Shown: in pieces, positions 9,080 through 16,542 of the stretch
Layout: every line of letters starts with the position of its first letter
How positions within the stretch are numbered: position 1 is the stretch's first letter
NCBI GenBank assembly: GCA_041674525.1
Contig: JBAYVN010000019.1
Span: forward strand, 1 to 34,409
Length of the DNA: 34,409 bases
Direction: 5' to 3'
From: SHYQ01 sp041674525
GTDB lineage: Bacteria; Chloroflexota; Dehalococcoidia; UBA2979
Position numbers and translations under genes: made by a program
The notes under the pieces: generated by a model
What the model was told of the DNA's origin: nothing
The model's database searches: none
Seen by the model: only the letters and a program-made list of their open reading frames with translations

Positions 9080-9697
9080 CTACTGGGTAATGAAGTTCGT
9101 GAAGATGACGCGGGTCACCTTCGGCTCGTGGATCAGCTTCTCGACGGCCTTCTTGATCTCGGCCTTCAGTGCATCCTTGCCGTCCGGCGTGGAGATCTCC
9201 GCCGCCGTGTGCCGCGACACCACCGTGAGCACCGCGTCTTCGATGAGCTGCTGCCCCGTCCCGATCTCGCGCGCGAACTCCTCCTGGAGCTTCTCCTCCG
9301 CCGCGGTGCACGGGTCGACCTTCGCACCCTCCAGGACCAGCGCCGGATCGACGCTCGGGCGCGGCGCCGAGGAGACCATCGACTCGGAGGTGGATCGGCT
9401 CGCCGCCACGCAGCCGTGGAGGACCTTCGCCCACTCCTTGCTCGTGGTCTCGAACTCGATCACGGTCTGCAGCTTCACGTACGTCTGCGCCCCGGCAGTC
9501 CCGCCCTGCAGGTTGAAGATGCGATCCTGCAGGGTGATGTGCGGCCCGAGCTTGCCCTCGACGCGCACGGGCGTCGGCGACGCCGTCGCCTCGGCGCTGG
9601 CGCCACCGCCGCCGCTGAAGAAGACGAAGAACACACCCAGCGCCACCGCGACGCCGGCGACCACGCCGCCGACCGCGATGATGACGGTCTTGGTCAC
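9080..9697 (-). CDS. fliL: FliL, stator-associated basal body protein
   Basis: The protein has 205 residues. One N-terminal membrane helix (about residues 5-27) is followed by a short Gly/Ala/Ser linker and a periplasmic domain. That domain has the usual FliL ending, EPKVTRVIFTNFITQ. FliL surrounds the stator and supports torque. It is longer than the typical 140-170 residues because of an insertion of about 35 residues between two cysteines (C96 and C130), which could form a disulphide; this is inference. The GTG start overlaps the motB stop (GTGA). Confidence 0.9.
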   Translation of the reverse strand: MTKTVIIAVGGVVAGVAVALGVFFVFFSGGGGASAEATASPTPVRVEGKLGPHITLQDRIFNLQGGTAGAQTYVKLQTVIEFETTSKEWAKVLHGCVAASRSTSESMVSSAPRPSVDPALVLEGAKVDPCTAAEEKLQEEFAREIGTGQQLIEDAVLTVVSRHTAAEISTPDGKDALKAEIKKAVEKLIHEPKVTRVIFTNFITQ

Positions 9698-10488
9698 TGT
9701 CCCGCTCCGTTCCCGGAAGTCACCGGCTGTGGCGTGGCGCCCGGCTCGGGCAACGTCGCGCGGCCGCCGATCTGCGCCTGTGGATAGAGGATCACCACGT
9801 CGGCGCGGCGGTTCAGCGCGCGTCCTTCCGGCGTGATGTTGTTGGAGATCGGCCTGTTCGGCCCGTACCCCGCCGCCGAGACGCGCCGCGAATCCACGCC
9901 GAGCTGCTCCGTCAGGTAGCGCAGCACCGCGGTGGCGCGCGCGGACGAGAGCTCCCAGTTGGAGGGGTAGCGGTCGGTGACCACGGGGATGCTGTCCGTG
10001 TGGCCTTCCACGCGGATCTCGTTCTTGTTGTCCTTCAGCGCGTCCGCGACGATCTTGAGCAACGGCTTCGCGTCGTCGCGGATGTCGGCGCTGGCCGAGG
10101 CAAAGACCAGGTTGTCAGCGAGCCGGATCGTGATGCGGTCGTCGTCCCTGCTGACGAGGATCTTCCCCGAGACGCCCGCTGCCAGTGACTCCTGCTGAAC
10201 CAGGTTGCGGATGCTGCTGAGGTCCATCTCGATCTTGCCCTGCGGTCCGGAGGGCACGAGCCCGGAGCCGCCGTCCAGCAGCTGCCCGCTGGCAGACCCC
10301 TCCTTGACCGGGACGTTGAACGCCTGGGCCAGGCCGGAGGACAGCTTGATGAACTTCGCCGCGTTCGCGTCCGCGGTCGCGTAGAGCAGGATGAAGAATC
10401 CCAGGAGCAGCGTGACGAGGTCCGCGTACGAGATGACCCAGCGCTCGTCCGCGTGCGCCTCGGCGTGCCCGCCGTGCTTGCGGCTCAT
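9694..10488 (-). CDS. motB: MotB, stator peptidoglycan-binding subunit
   Basis: The protein has 264 residues. A single membrane helix contains the essential proton-carrying aspartate at D23 (SYADLVTLLLGFFILLYATA). The C-terminal OmpA-like domain carries VEGHTDSIPV and NWELSSARATAVLRYL, which anchor the stator to peptidoglycan. An Asp in this helix is usual for both H+ and Na+ motors, so coupling ion cannot be read from it. The start overlaps the motA stop (ATGA). Confidence 0.96.
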   Translation of the reverse strand: MSRKHGGHAEAHADERWVISYADLVTLLLGFFILLYATADANAAKFIKLSSGLAQAFNVPVKEGSASGQLLDGGSGLVPSGPQGKIEMDLSSIRNLVQQESLAAGVSGKILVSRDDDRITIRLADNLVFASASADIRDDAKPLLKIVADALKDNKNEIRVEGHTDSIPVVTDRYPSNWELSSARATAVLRYLTEQLGVDSRRVSAAGYGPNRPISNNITPEGRALNRRADVVILYPQAQIGGRATLPEPGATPQPVTSGNGAGQ

Positions 10489-11294
10489 GCTGCGAGCCGA
10501 TCACTGCCCGCGGCGTCACCCTCCGCGTCCTCGGAGGCGCGGTCGTGCAGCGGGAGGAAGGACTGCAGCTTCTCGCGCACGATGCGCGGGTTGTCGCCGG
10601 CCTGGATGGAGAGAATCCCCTCCAGGATCATCTCGCGGGTGACCTGCTCCTCGGTCGCGATGCCCTTCAGCTTGGTCGCGACGGGCAGCAGGATGACGTT
10701 CGCCATGCCCACGCCGTAGAACGTGGCGACGAACGCGGTCGCGATGCCGGCGCCCAGAGCAGCCACGTCGCCGCCCAGTCCGCCCAGCACGTGGATCAGG
10801 CCGAGGACGGCGCCGAGCACGCCCAGCGTGGGCGAGAAGCCGGATGCGACGCGGAAGACCTCCGCCTCTTCGCTGAGGCGGGCGGCTGCGCCATCGATCT
10901 CGATCTCCATGATCGACTTCAGGGCCTCGGGGTCCGTGCCGTCGATCATCAGCATGAGGCCCTTGCGGGCGAAGTCATCGCCCACGTTCTGCGCCTCGTC
11001 CTCCAGGGACAGCAGGCCCTCGCGACGCGCCTTGTCGGCCATGCCGACCAGCCGCTCGGCCATCTCGGCCGGGGCGAGGGCGCCCGATCCCTTGAGCACC
11101 TTCATGTAGGAGGCGGGGATCGTCTTCATGGCGCTGAGCGGGAACGACACCAGTGTCGCGCCCAGCGTGCCGACGATCACGATCATCGCGCCCGGGATGT
11201 TGATCAGCGACGCGATCGATCCGCCTTCGATCATGAAGCCGCCCACCACACCCAGGGCGGCGACGACGAGACCGATGATCGTTGTGATGCCCAC
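10485..11294 (-). CDS. motA: MotA, stator channel subunit
   Basis: The protein has 269 residues with four membrane helices, two near the N-terminus (MGITTIIGLVVAALGVVGGF and INIPGAMIVIVGTLGATL) and two around residues 150-200. The large cytoplasmic loop holds the charged residues that contact FliG. The helix-3 segment RVASGFSPTLGVLGAVLGLI is the conserved ExxP-type motif region, and LGAGIATAFVATFYGVGMAN is typical of MotA. MotA5MotB2 stators power flagellar rotation. It follows flbD by 10 nt and overlaps motB. Confidence 0.96.
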   Translation of the reverse strand: MGITTIIGLVVAALGVVGGFMIEGGSIASLINIPGAMIVIVGTLGATLVSFPLSAMKTIPASYMKVLKGSGALAPAEMAERLVGMADKARREGLLSLEDEAQNVGDDFARKGLMLMIDGTDPEALKSIMEIEIDGAAARLSEEAEVFRVASGFSPTLGVLGAVLGLIHVLGGLGGDVAALGAGIATAFVATFYGVGMANVILLPVATKLKGIATEEQVTREMILEGILSIQAGDNPRIVREKLQSFLPLHDRASEDAEGDAAGSDRLAA

Positions 11295-11304
11295 GGTGCC
11301 AGCC

Positions 11305-11526
11305 CTACTCGTTCACAACGTGCAGCGCGGGGCGGCCGGTACCGCCGCCGTACACGGCCTGGCGGTACCGCATGATGCGATCGACCACTTCCTCGTCGCT
11401 TTCGGTCACGACGTACGAGTGGCCATTGACCAGCACGATGTGGGTGTCGGGTGTGCTCTCGACGCTCTGGATGTACTCCGCGTTGAGGTAGAGATGACTC
11501 TGATCGAGTCGCGTCACCTGGATCAT
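11305..11526 (-). CDS. flbD: FlbD-family small flagellar protein
   Basis: A 73-residue protein starting MIQVTRLDQSHLYLNAEYIQ, the characteristic FlbD/SwrD opening (compare MIKVTRLNGKEFVLN). The tail is charged. In Bacillus this family (SwrD) raises motor power and is encoded just before motAB or fliL-type genes, the same place as here. A ribosome site (AAGGGGG) lies just upstream of the ATG. It is the first gene of the long flagellar operon in this window. Confidence 0.93.
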   Translation of the reverse strand: MIQVTRLDQSHLYLNAEYIQSVESTPDTHIVLVNGHSYVVTESDEEVVDRIMRYRQAVYGGGTGRPALHVVNE

Positions 11527-11721
11527 CGGCGGCCCCCTTGCCTGCGCGCGACGTGATCGCCGCCGTGTGCAGGGTCGGATGCCATTGTTCGGTGGAGGGC
11601 CGGTGTTCCGTATCGGGAAGAACCCGAGGGAGACGAACGCGCGACCCCGAGGTTGCGGGAAACCCCGATCTCACGCGCTCCGGACGCCTGACTTCGCGCG
11701 GCGCGGGCCCGCAGCGCGCGC
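11527..11721 (-). promoter_or_regulatory. Non-coding region carrying the flagellar operon promoter
   Basis: This gap separates the receiver gene's stop from flbD and is the only non-coding space before the 12-gene flagellar run, so its promoter should lie here. The motif TATCGGGAAGAACCCG at 11611-11626 (minus strand CGGGTTCTTCCCGATA) recurs in altered form at 13361, also upstream of a minus-strand gene. The CCCGATA end is like a sigma-28 -10 element (GCCGATAA), but no clear TAAA -35 is seen. A related CGGGAAACCCCG dyad lies at about 11656-11667. Confidence 0.45.
11696..11719 (-). terminator. Hairpin after the receiver gene
   Basis: The arms GCGCGGCGCGGG (11696-11707) and CCCGCAGCGCGC (11708-11719) pair at 10 of 12 positions and begin 2 nt beyond the stop at 11722. 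There is no T-run, so it may act weakly or with Rho. It separates this gene from flbD. Confidence 0.5.
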
Positions 11722-12204
11722 CTAGCGTGCGAGCAGGGTGTTCAGCGCGCCGGACAGATCGGTGACGGTGAACGGCTTAGCGAGGAACGCGTCCGCGCCG
11801 GCAGCGATCGCCTCCCGCTCCTGCACGTCGTCGTTGTACGCGGACATGGCGATCACGGGCAGGGTGCGCGTCTCCGGATGCTGGCGCAGCAATCTCACCA
11901 ACTCCAGCCCACCCATCCGCGGCATGCGCAGGTCCATGAGCACCACGTCTACGCGCGTGCCCGCCTGGATGCGCTCCGCGGCGTCCTGTCCGTCCGCGCA
12001 GAGGATGCTGTCGTACCCGGCGGCACGCAGCACGAGTCCGATCATGCGGCGCACGCTCTCCTCGTCCTCGGCGACGAGGACGGTGCGGCGGCTGGAACGA
12101 ATCGCGTCGGGGGACGTCACCGGCACATCCTGACAGATCGCCGCCGCAACGGCGATGGACCGTCGAGAGGTCGTCGAGGCCGAGGCCAGGGCGAGGCGAT
12201 GCAC
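11722..12204 (-). CDS. Stand-alone CheY-like receiver protein
   Basis: A single response-regulator receiver domain without output domain: RTVLVAEDEESVRRMIGLVL with the acidic pocket, VVLMDLRMPRMGG with the phospho-acceptor Asp, MSA in the Ser/Thr position and AFLAKPF with the conserved Lys. Between the two ends of the flagellar region such a protein could be a CheY, but its sequence also fits generic single-domain receivers. From the ATG at 12204 it has 160 residues. A GTG at 12120, preceded by AGGA at a good distance, gives 132 residues and removes a non-conserved leader; I favour it. A terminator-like hairpin on each side suggests its own transcript. Confidence 0.85.
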   Translation of the reverse strand: MHRLALASASTTSRRSIAVAAAICQDVPVTSPDAIRSSRRTVLVAEDEESVRRMIGLVLRAAGYDSILCADGQDAAERIQAGTRVDVVLMDLRMPRMGGLELVRLLRQHPETRTLPVIAMSAYNDDVQEREAIAAGADAFLAKPFTVTDLSGALNTLLAR

Positions 12205-12210
12205 ACAGAA

Positions 12211-12230
12211 CGGCGGCCCGGGGGCCGCCG
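12211..12230 (-). terminator. Hairpin after the NarL-type regulator gene
   Basis: A perfect 8-bp stem CGGCGGCC/GGCCGCCG with a 4-nt loop lies 26 nt beyond the stop of the regulator gene at 12256. On the minus strand it is followed by TTCTGTGTGC, a weak T-rich run. It probably ends the 13293-12256 transcript. Confidence 0.6.
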
Positions 12231-12255
12231 CATGCGCGCTGCGTGGCGTCGTGGG

Positions 12256-13005
12256 CTAGACGGCGCTGCGCTCCTCGCCCGCGTCCGCGCTCTCCAGGCC
12301 CACCAGCCCGCGGCGGATGGCGTAGCGGATGAGGTCCGTGCGGTTCTTCGCGTGGAGCTTCGTCATGATGTGCGAGCGGTGCGCCTCCACGGTCTTTACG
12401 GAGATCACGAGCTCGTCCGCGATAGCCTGGTTGGAGAGCCCCTCGGCGATCAGCTGGAGCACCTCGCGCTCACGGTTGGTGAGGAGCTCGTAGCCGGTGC
12501 GACCTTCCGGCTGCTTCGCCTGCAGGAGCACTTCGTTGACGGCGATCTCCTCGGACACCGAGGTGGAGAAGTACGTGTTCCCGCGGAACACGGAGCGGAT
12601 GGCGAGCAGGAGCTCCTCCATGTCGGAGTTCTTGACCACGTAGCCGGCGGCGCCCGCGCGCAGCGACTGGAGCAGCCGCTCGTCCTCCAGGTACGCCGTA
12701 AGGATGAGCACCCGCGTCCCCGGGGCGCGCTTCAGGATCTGGCGCGTCGCCTCGATGCCGTTGAGGCCGGGCATCACCATGTCCATGAGCACCACGTCCG
12801 GGAGCAGGCGCTCGGCGGCGTCCACCGCGTCCCGCCCGTTCGTCGCCTCGCCGACGACCTCCAGCCCCTCCTGTGCCTCCAGCAGCACGCGCAGCGCCTG
12901 GCGCAGCAGCGCGTGGTCGTCCGCGACCAGCAGGCGGATGCGCTGCGAGCTGCGCACCGCCGGGCGGTTGCGAGTGACGGGGGCCATGGACAGACGGTCG
13001 TTCAT
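12256..13005 (-). CDS. NarL/LuxR-type response regulator
   Basis: The protein has 249 residues. A receiver domain (about residues 22-140) has the acidic pair in LLVADDHALLRQAL, the phospho-acceptor in VVLMDMVMPGLNG, and Thr/Lys in LILTAY and VVKNS. A LuxR-type HTH follows (about 175-235): LTNREREVLQLIAEGLSNQA, IADELVISVKTVEAHRSHIM. Such proteins bind DNA as dimers after phosphorylation. No histidine kinase lies nearby. The ATG has a GGAGGA ribosome site 7 nt upstream. A 63-nt gap separates it from the small Cys/His protein, likely in the same transcript. A role in motility control is suggested only by position. Confidence 0.93.
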   Translation of the reverse strand: MNDRLSMAPVTRNRPAVRSSQRIRLLVADDHALLRQALRVLLEAQEGLEVVGEATNGRDAVDAAERLLPDVVLMDMVMPGLNGIEATRQILKRAPGTRVLILTAYLEDERLLQSLRAGAAGYVVKNSDMEELLLAIRSVFRGNTYFSTSVSEEIAVNEVLLQAKQPEGRTGYELLTNREREVLQLIAEGLSNQAIADELVISVKTVEAHRSHIMTKLHAKNRTDLIRYAIRRGLVGLESADAGEERSAV

Positions 13006-13068
13006 CGGATTCCTCCAGCGCTTGAGCGCGGCCTGTTGGGGACGGGGACGGGATTCGCGATGCGAACG

Positions 13069-13293
13069 TCAGGCGCTGGCGCGCTGGGCGTAGTAGTCGC
13101 TGCTGGCTGTGATCTCGCGGTAGTCGTCGAAGCGATCCGTGCCTTCGATGGAGTTGCTGTAGACGCGGCGCGCACCGCAGCGTTTGCAGCGACCCGGAAC
13201 CTGGTTGCCGACCGGTTCGCCGAGCAGCCAGTGATGAACACAGGCCGGGGCTCCCGGGTCGAGCGCGTGTACTTCGTGCGGTTCCTCACCCAT
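13069..13293 (-). CDS. Small Cys/His-rich (zinc-binding-like) protein
   Basis: A 74-residue protein with CVHHW near residue 18 and CKRCGARRVY near residue 36, a likely zinc site. I know no function. A GAGGAG ribosome site precedes the ATG. It sits directly in front of the NarL-type regulator, 63 nt away on the same strand. Codon use looks normal for the window. A link to the regulator is inferred from adjacency only. Confidence 0.7.
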   Translation of the reverse strand: MGEEPHEVHALDPGAPACVHHWLLGEPVGNQVPGRCKRCGARRVYSNSIEGTDRFDDYREITASSDYYAQRASA

Positions 13294-13503
13294 TCCGGGC
13301 GCTCCTCGAGGGGTTCATCTCATGGCACCGCCGACATTACGGTCGGGCCGAGATCATCCCTATCAGGAGAAACCCGCAGATCCCTAGGAACTTCCCCCAT
13401 AAGCCGGGTGGCATCTCCCTCGACTTCGCGCCATGTCCGGCGCGACGTCGGGTTTCCACTCACCCGGCCTCCACATCAGTCGCTTCCGCGGCCGCGGTCC
13501 CCG
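13294..13503. other. Non-coding gap with candidate control motifs
   Basis: No gene is seen. The motif TATCAGGAGAAACCCG (13361-13376) matches the one upstream of flbD at 14 of 16 bases and lies 68 nt before the Cys/His gene. On the plus strand CCTAGGAACTTCCCCCATA follows at about 13383-13401. A perfect palindrome CCGCGGCCGCGG (13486-13497) lies just past the stop of the ABM-fold gene and may help end its transcript. Confidence 0.5.
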
Positions 13504-13824
13504 CTACCCGGCCCTTTTCGGGTCAGGCTCGCCGATGAACGTGTACTCGAGGTGAGAATCCTCCTCGATCAGGCGCAGGAGCTCGGCCCGCAGGGCCATC
13601 CCGTGCTCCGCCTGCGCGGCTTCCTCGGCGGAGTGGTCGTTGTCCCATACCCCCACGCGGCCCATGGCGTGATGGGTGGTCTCCGGCGTGGGCAGCAGTA
13701 GGTAGCCCTCGATGTAGCCGGGCTGCTCCGCGAAGTAGTCGGACAGCTTCTTCAGCTGGGTCTTCACGCGCTCGACCTGGCCCGGTCGTGGGATGAGGTA
13801 CGTGACGCGGACAAATGTCGACAT
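13504..13824 (-). CDS. ABM-fold (antibiotic biosynthesis monooxygenase-like) small protein
   Basis: A 106-residue protein. FVRVTYLIPRPGQVERVKTQ, the PGYIEGYLL segment, RVGVWDN and the H-x-x-A-L-R-type ending fit the dimeric alpha-beta barrel (ABM) fold. Family members include quinone monooxygenases, heme-degrading enzymes and many of unknown role. No catalytic residue can be assigned here. It is alone between two gaps. An AGGGGC-like ribosome site lies upstream of the ATG. The fold call is moderate and the reaction unknown. Confidence 0.6.
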   Translation of the reverse strand: MSTFVRVTYLIPRPGQVERVKTQLKKLSDYFAEQPGYIEGYLLLPTPETTHHAMGRVGVWDNDHSAEEAAQAEHGMALRAELLRLIEEDSHLEYTFIGEPDPKRAG

Positions 13825-14065
13825 GCTGTAGTGCCCCTATCTTGGCGCGCCCCTGCGCCTCATGCGCGCTCAGCAGCGCTCGGGTGCCCTCTTGTGGCGA
13901 AGCATACGTGCATCCGTGCGACTTCGGAAGGGCAACCTCGATCGCGCGGGCACGGCGAAGCGCCCGGGGAAGGCGGGGCGCAATCGCACACGCGGAGTCA
14001 GTGAACTGTGGAGCGGCCCGGGAAGCGGACGCCGGCCCGCCCTCCCGGTACCCGCAGGCCGAGGC
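13825..14065. other. Non-coding gap, nothing clear
   Basis: No credible gene, tRNA or strong hairpin. Plus-strand open frames here are antisense to the zinc-ribbon gene and have no family features. The promoter of the ABM-fold gene should lie at the left end. Confidence 0.5.
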
Positions 14066-14278
14066 CTACAGGCGGAGCTTGCCGTGCGAGGGCTGGCGGC
14101 GGCGCTGCTTGCCGGCGGCCAGGCGCTCTTCCTCCACCAGGTCGTCAGGGTTGCAACGCTCGTTCTCGTGCACGTAGCCGCAGGCCACGCACGTGCCGAA
14201 CTTCCCGTACCAGTCGTCTTCGATGATCATGAGGCCGCGGCAACGCGGGCACTTCTTCGGGGGAGCGCTGTTCAGCAC
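14066..14278 (-). CDS. Small zinc-ribbon protein
   Basis: A 70-residue protein with two CxxC knuckles, CPRC (about residues 10-13) and CVAC (about 30-33), spaced as in a zinc ribbon. A DWYGKFGTCVACGYVHENE core is followed by a basic C-terminus (GKQRRRQPSHGKLRL). The GTG start has a GGAGGG ribosome site just upstream. Such ribbons bind nucleic acid or protein; which applies here is unknown. The gene is monocistronic, with long gaps on both sides. Confidence 0.75.
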   Translation of the reverse strand: MLNSAPPKKCPRCRGLMIIEDDWYGKFGTCVACGYVHENERCNPDDLVEEERLAAGKQRRRQPSHGKLRL

Positions 14279-14613
14279 TTCCGCCCTCCTTCTGGATGTC
14301 CTGCCGTCGGCATCCCGCCGGTGAGGGCTGATCCTGCTAGCCGCCGAGGTTAGCTGTCGGGTTCGGGCTGGTTCAGAATCGCCCGTCCTTCCGGATTTGG
14401 GAAGGATTCACCCCAGTTATGTTGGTTCCCCCGGTCCCCGCCGAAGCGAGGATTTGGCTCCTTCTCCGTGACTCAATCACATTTGTGAAGAGTTCGTGAT
14501 TGTGACGACAAGAGCATACCGGACCGAGAGGGCCTGTCAACCCGTGTCGTCACTACCATTAGGAAAGTATCGACAGACCCAGTGCCGCTTCAAGCCCTTT
14601 CGTCACCTGGTAA
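14279..14613. other. Long non-coding gap with a less G+C-rich core and dyads
   Basis: No gene is recognised. Positions about 14465-14600 are clearly richer in A+T than their surroundings. They contain CAATCAC (14474-14480) and its inverted copy GTGATTG (14496-14502), and inside this TCACATTTGTGA (14477-14488), a 5-bp dyad. These lie upstream of the minus-strand zinc-ribbon gene and could be its control region or an unannotated small RNA. No tRNA fold was found. Confidence 0.4.
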
Positions 14614-15354
14614 TCAGGACCTTCGGACCGCTATCCACACGAGCTCGGTGTAGCCCTCTTCGAACGGCGCTCCATGGCAATCCCCGTACAGCGCCTCGAC
14701 CGTAAACCCCGCCGTCGCCAGCAGTCCCTCCATCTCCGCTCGCGTGACGTAACGCAGCGTCAGGCTCCCGTTCCGAACGTCACCACCCTCCCGCCAGCGC
14801 AGCCGCGAGGTGACCATGCGGGCCGCCGGCCGGAACTCGTGGTGCGCCTCGATACGCCCCTCGCCATCGAACGGCTCGACATGACGGGCGCCTTTCGCCT
14901 GCCAGCGTTCGATGATCCGCAGGTCCGGGTTGAAGACGTTGAGGGCCAGGCGCCCGCCGGGACGGAGCGCCCGACGGCATGCCCGGAGCGTGGCGGCCTG
15001 ATCGGCGTCCTCCAGGTTGTGGAGAAACGCCCGGTACGGGATCGTGACCAGCGGCACCGGTTCCGCAACGGTGAATGACCGCATATCCCCCGCCTCCAGG
15101 CGCAGCCGCGAGGTGACCCCGGCCGCCTCCGCGCGCGTGCGGGCGACGGCGAGCATCTCCGGCGACCGGTCGATCCCGATCACCTCGACACCCGCGGCCG
15201 CGGTGGGAATGGCGATGCGCCCCGTCCCCACCCCCAGCTCGACCACTGGCCCGCCCGACGCCACGGCAAGGTCGCGATAGAACTCCACGTCGCCCGGGAT
15301 CCCGCGCGCGGTCTGGTCGTAGAGGTCCGGGGCGTCGCGGTAGTAATCGTTCAC
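14614..15354 (-). CDS. Class I SAM-dependent methyltransferase
   Basis: The protein has 246 residues. Motif I is VVELGVGTGRIAIP (about residues 37-50), the acidic end of strand 2 is VIGIDRSPEML, and LEAGDMRSF and RALRPGGRLALNVFNPD follow the usual order. The C-terminal half (beta-rich, GSLTLRYVTRAEMEGLLATA) resembles small-molecule methyltransferases. Substrate is unknown. The GTG start has no ribosome site, but TACGCT sits exactly 6 nt upstream, so the mRNA may be leaderless. It is divergent from cobT across a 90-nt gap. Confidence 0.85.
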   Translation of the reverse strand: MNDYYRDAPDLYDQTARGIPGDVEFYRDLAVASGGPVVELGVGTGRIAIPTAAAGVEVIGIDRSPEMLAVARTRAEAAGVTSRLRLEAGDMRSFTVAEPVPLVTIPYRAFLHNLEDADQAATLRACRRALRPGGRLALNVFNPDLRIIERWQAKGARHVEPFDGEGRIEAHHEFRPAARMVTSRLRWREGGDVRNGSLTLRYVTRAEMEGLLATAGFTVEALYGDCHGAPFEEGYTELVWIAVRRS

Positions 15355-15360
15355 GTAGAG

Positions 15361-15366
15361 AGCGTA
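15361..15366 (-). promoter_or_regulatory. Candidate leaderless -10 element of the methyltransferase gene
   Basis: Minus-strand TACGCT lies 6 nt before the GTG start, so transcription would begin about at the start codon. No -35 element is evident. Confidence 0.4.
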
Positions 15367-15400
15367 CGCCGGCCGGGCTGAGTCCAGCCGCCTCGGCGGT

Positions 15401-15406
15401 TACACT
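15401..15406 (+). promoter_or_regulatory. Candidate -10 element of the cob operon
   Basis: TACACT fits the -10 pattern and would start a leader of about 30 nt that contains the GAGGAGG ribosome site of cobT. The -35 region (CTGAGT, 17 nt upstream) is a poor match. Confidence 0.4.
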
Positions 15407-15444
15407 CGTGACTCACCGCGCGAGACCGCGTGAGGAGGTGGCCC

Positions 15445-16542
15445 ATGCCGGTCGTCGACCCTGCGGCGCTGATCGCCCGGACGGTGGAGGCGATCGGCGC
15501 GCCGGACGCCCGCGCCGCCGCCGTGGCCGACCTCCGCCAGGACGACCTCACCAAGCCCCCCGGCGCGCTCGGTCGGCTCGAGGCGCTCGCCACGCGCATC
15601 GCCGGGATCACGGGCGTGCCGCGGCCGCGCCTCGACCGGCGGCTGATCGTGGTCGCCGCCGGCGACCACGGCGTGACGGCGCAGGGCGTCTCCGCCTACC
15701 CCGCCGAGGTGACGGCGCAGATGGTGGCGAACTTCCTGGCGGGCGGTGCGGCGATCAACGTCCTCGCCTCGCACGCGGGGGCGCGCGTGCTCGTCGTCGA
15801 CGCCGGCGTCGCCGGCGACACGCCGGACGATCCGCGCCTGCTGCGGCTGCGGCTGGCGCCAGGCACGCGCGACATGAGCGAGCAGCCCGCGATGACGCGC
15901 ACCCTCGCTGAGCGCGCGATCGCCGAGGGGATCGCCCTCGTCCATCGTGAGCGCGCGGAGGGCGGCGCCGACATCATCGCCGCCGGAGAGATGGGCATCG
16001 GCAACTCCACCGCCGCGGCGGCGATCGTCGCCACGGTCACCGGTCGCCCGCCCCGCGCTGTCACGGGCCGTGGCACGGGCGTGGACGACGAACGCCACGA
16101 GCACAAGGTGCGGGTGATCGAGCGCACCCTGGACCTGCACCGCCCGGACGCGGCTGACGGCGTGGGCATCCTCAGCGCGATCGGCGGGTTCGAGATCGGA
16201 GTGCTCGCCGGGGTGTACCTGGGTGCAGCCGCCGCGCGCGTGCCGGTGCTGATGGACGGCGTGATCTCCGGCGCCGCTGCGCTGCTCGCCGAGGCGATCG
16301 CCCCCGCGTCGCGCGACTTCGTCATCGCCTCGCACCGCTCGCCGGAGCCAGGGCACACCGCCATCCTGGAGCACCTGCGGCTGGAGCCCCTGCTGGATCT
16401 CGGGCTCCGCCTGGGCGAGGGCTCGGGCGCGGCGCTGGGGATGACGCTGTGCGTCGCCGCGTGCCGCGTGCTGGACGAGATGGCGACGTTCTCCGAGGCC
16501 GGCGTCAGCGACTCGACGGCCGTGGTAGAGCCGGAGGCGTAG
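15445..16542 (+). CDS. cobT: CobT, nicotinate-nucleotide:DMB phosphoribosyltransferase
   Basis: The protein has 365 residues, full length for the family. It makes alpha-ribazole phosphate from dimethylbenzimidazole (or a similar base) and nicotinate mononucleotide, for the lower ligand of cobalamin. Conserved segments include DDLTKPPGALGRLE, VAAGDHGVTAQGVSAYP, GEMGIGNSTAAAAI and GTGVDDE. The catalytic-base glutamate is E325 in LGEGSGAAL. The ATG at 15445 has GAGGAGGTGG just upstream; a GTG 15 nt earlier would put that ribosome site inside the gene, so it is not used. It leads a cobT-cobS-cobU operon; cobS begins one base after its stop. Confidence 0.96.
   Translation: MPVVDPAALIARTVEAIGAPDARAAAVADLRQDDLTKPPGALGRLEALATRIAGITGVPRPRLDRRLIVVAAGDHGVTAQGVSAYPAEVTAQMVANFLAGGAAINVLASHAGARVLVVDAGVAGDTPDDPRLLRLRLAPGTRDMSEQPAMTRTLAERAIAEGIALVHRERAEGGADIIAAGEMGIGNSTAAAAIVATVTGRPPRAVTGRGTGVDDERHEHKVRVIERTLDLHRPDAADGVGILSAIGGFEIGVLAGVYLGAAAARVPVLMDGVISGAAALLAEAIAPASRDFVIASHRSPEPGHTAILEHLRLEPLLDLGLRLGEGSGAALGMTLCVAACRVLDEMATFSEAGVSDSTAVVEPEA

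Noticed and set aside
13862..14353. Plus-strand 163-codon frame in the 13.9-14.3 kb region
   Set aside because: Overlaps the zinc-ribbon gene antisense, has no ribosome site and unusual composition; the CxxC protein on the minus strand is better supported.
15355..15444. Cobalamin riboswitch before cobT
   Set aside because: The gap to the divergent gene is only 90 nt, too short for the aptamer, and no B12-box-like sequence is seen.
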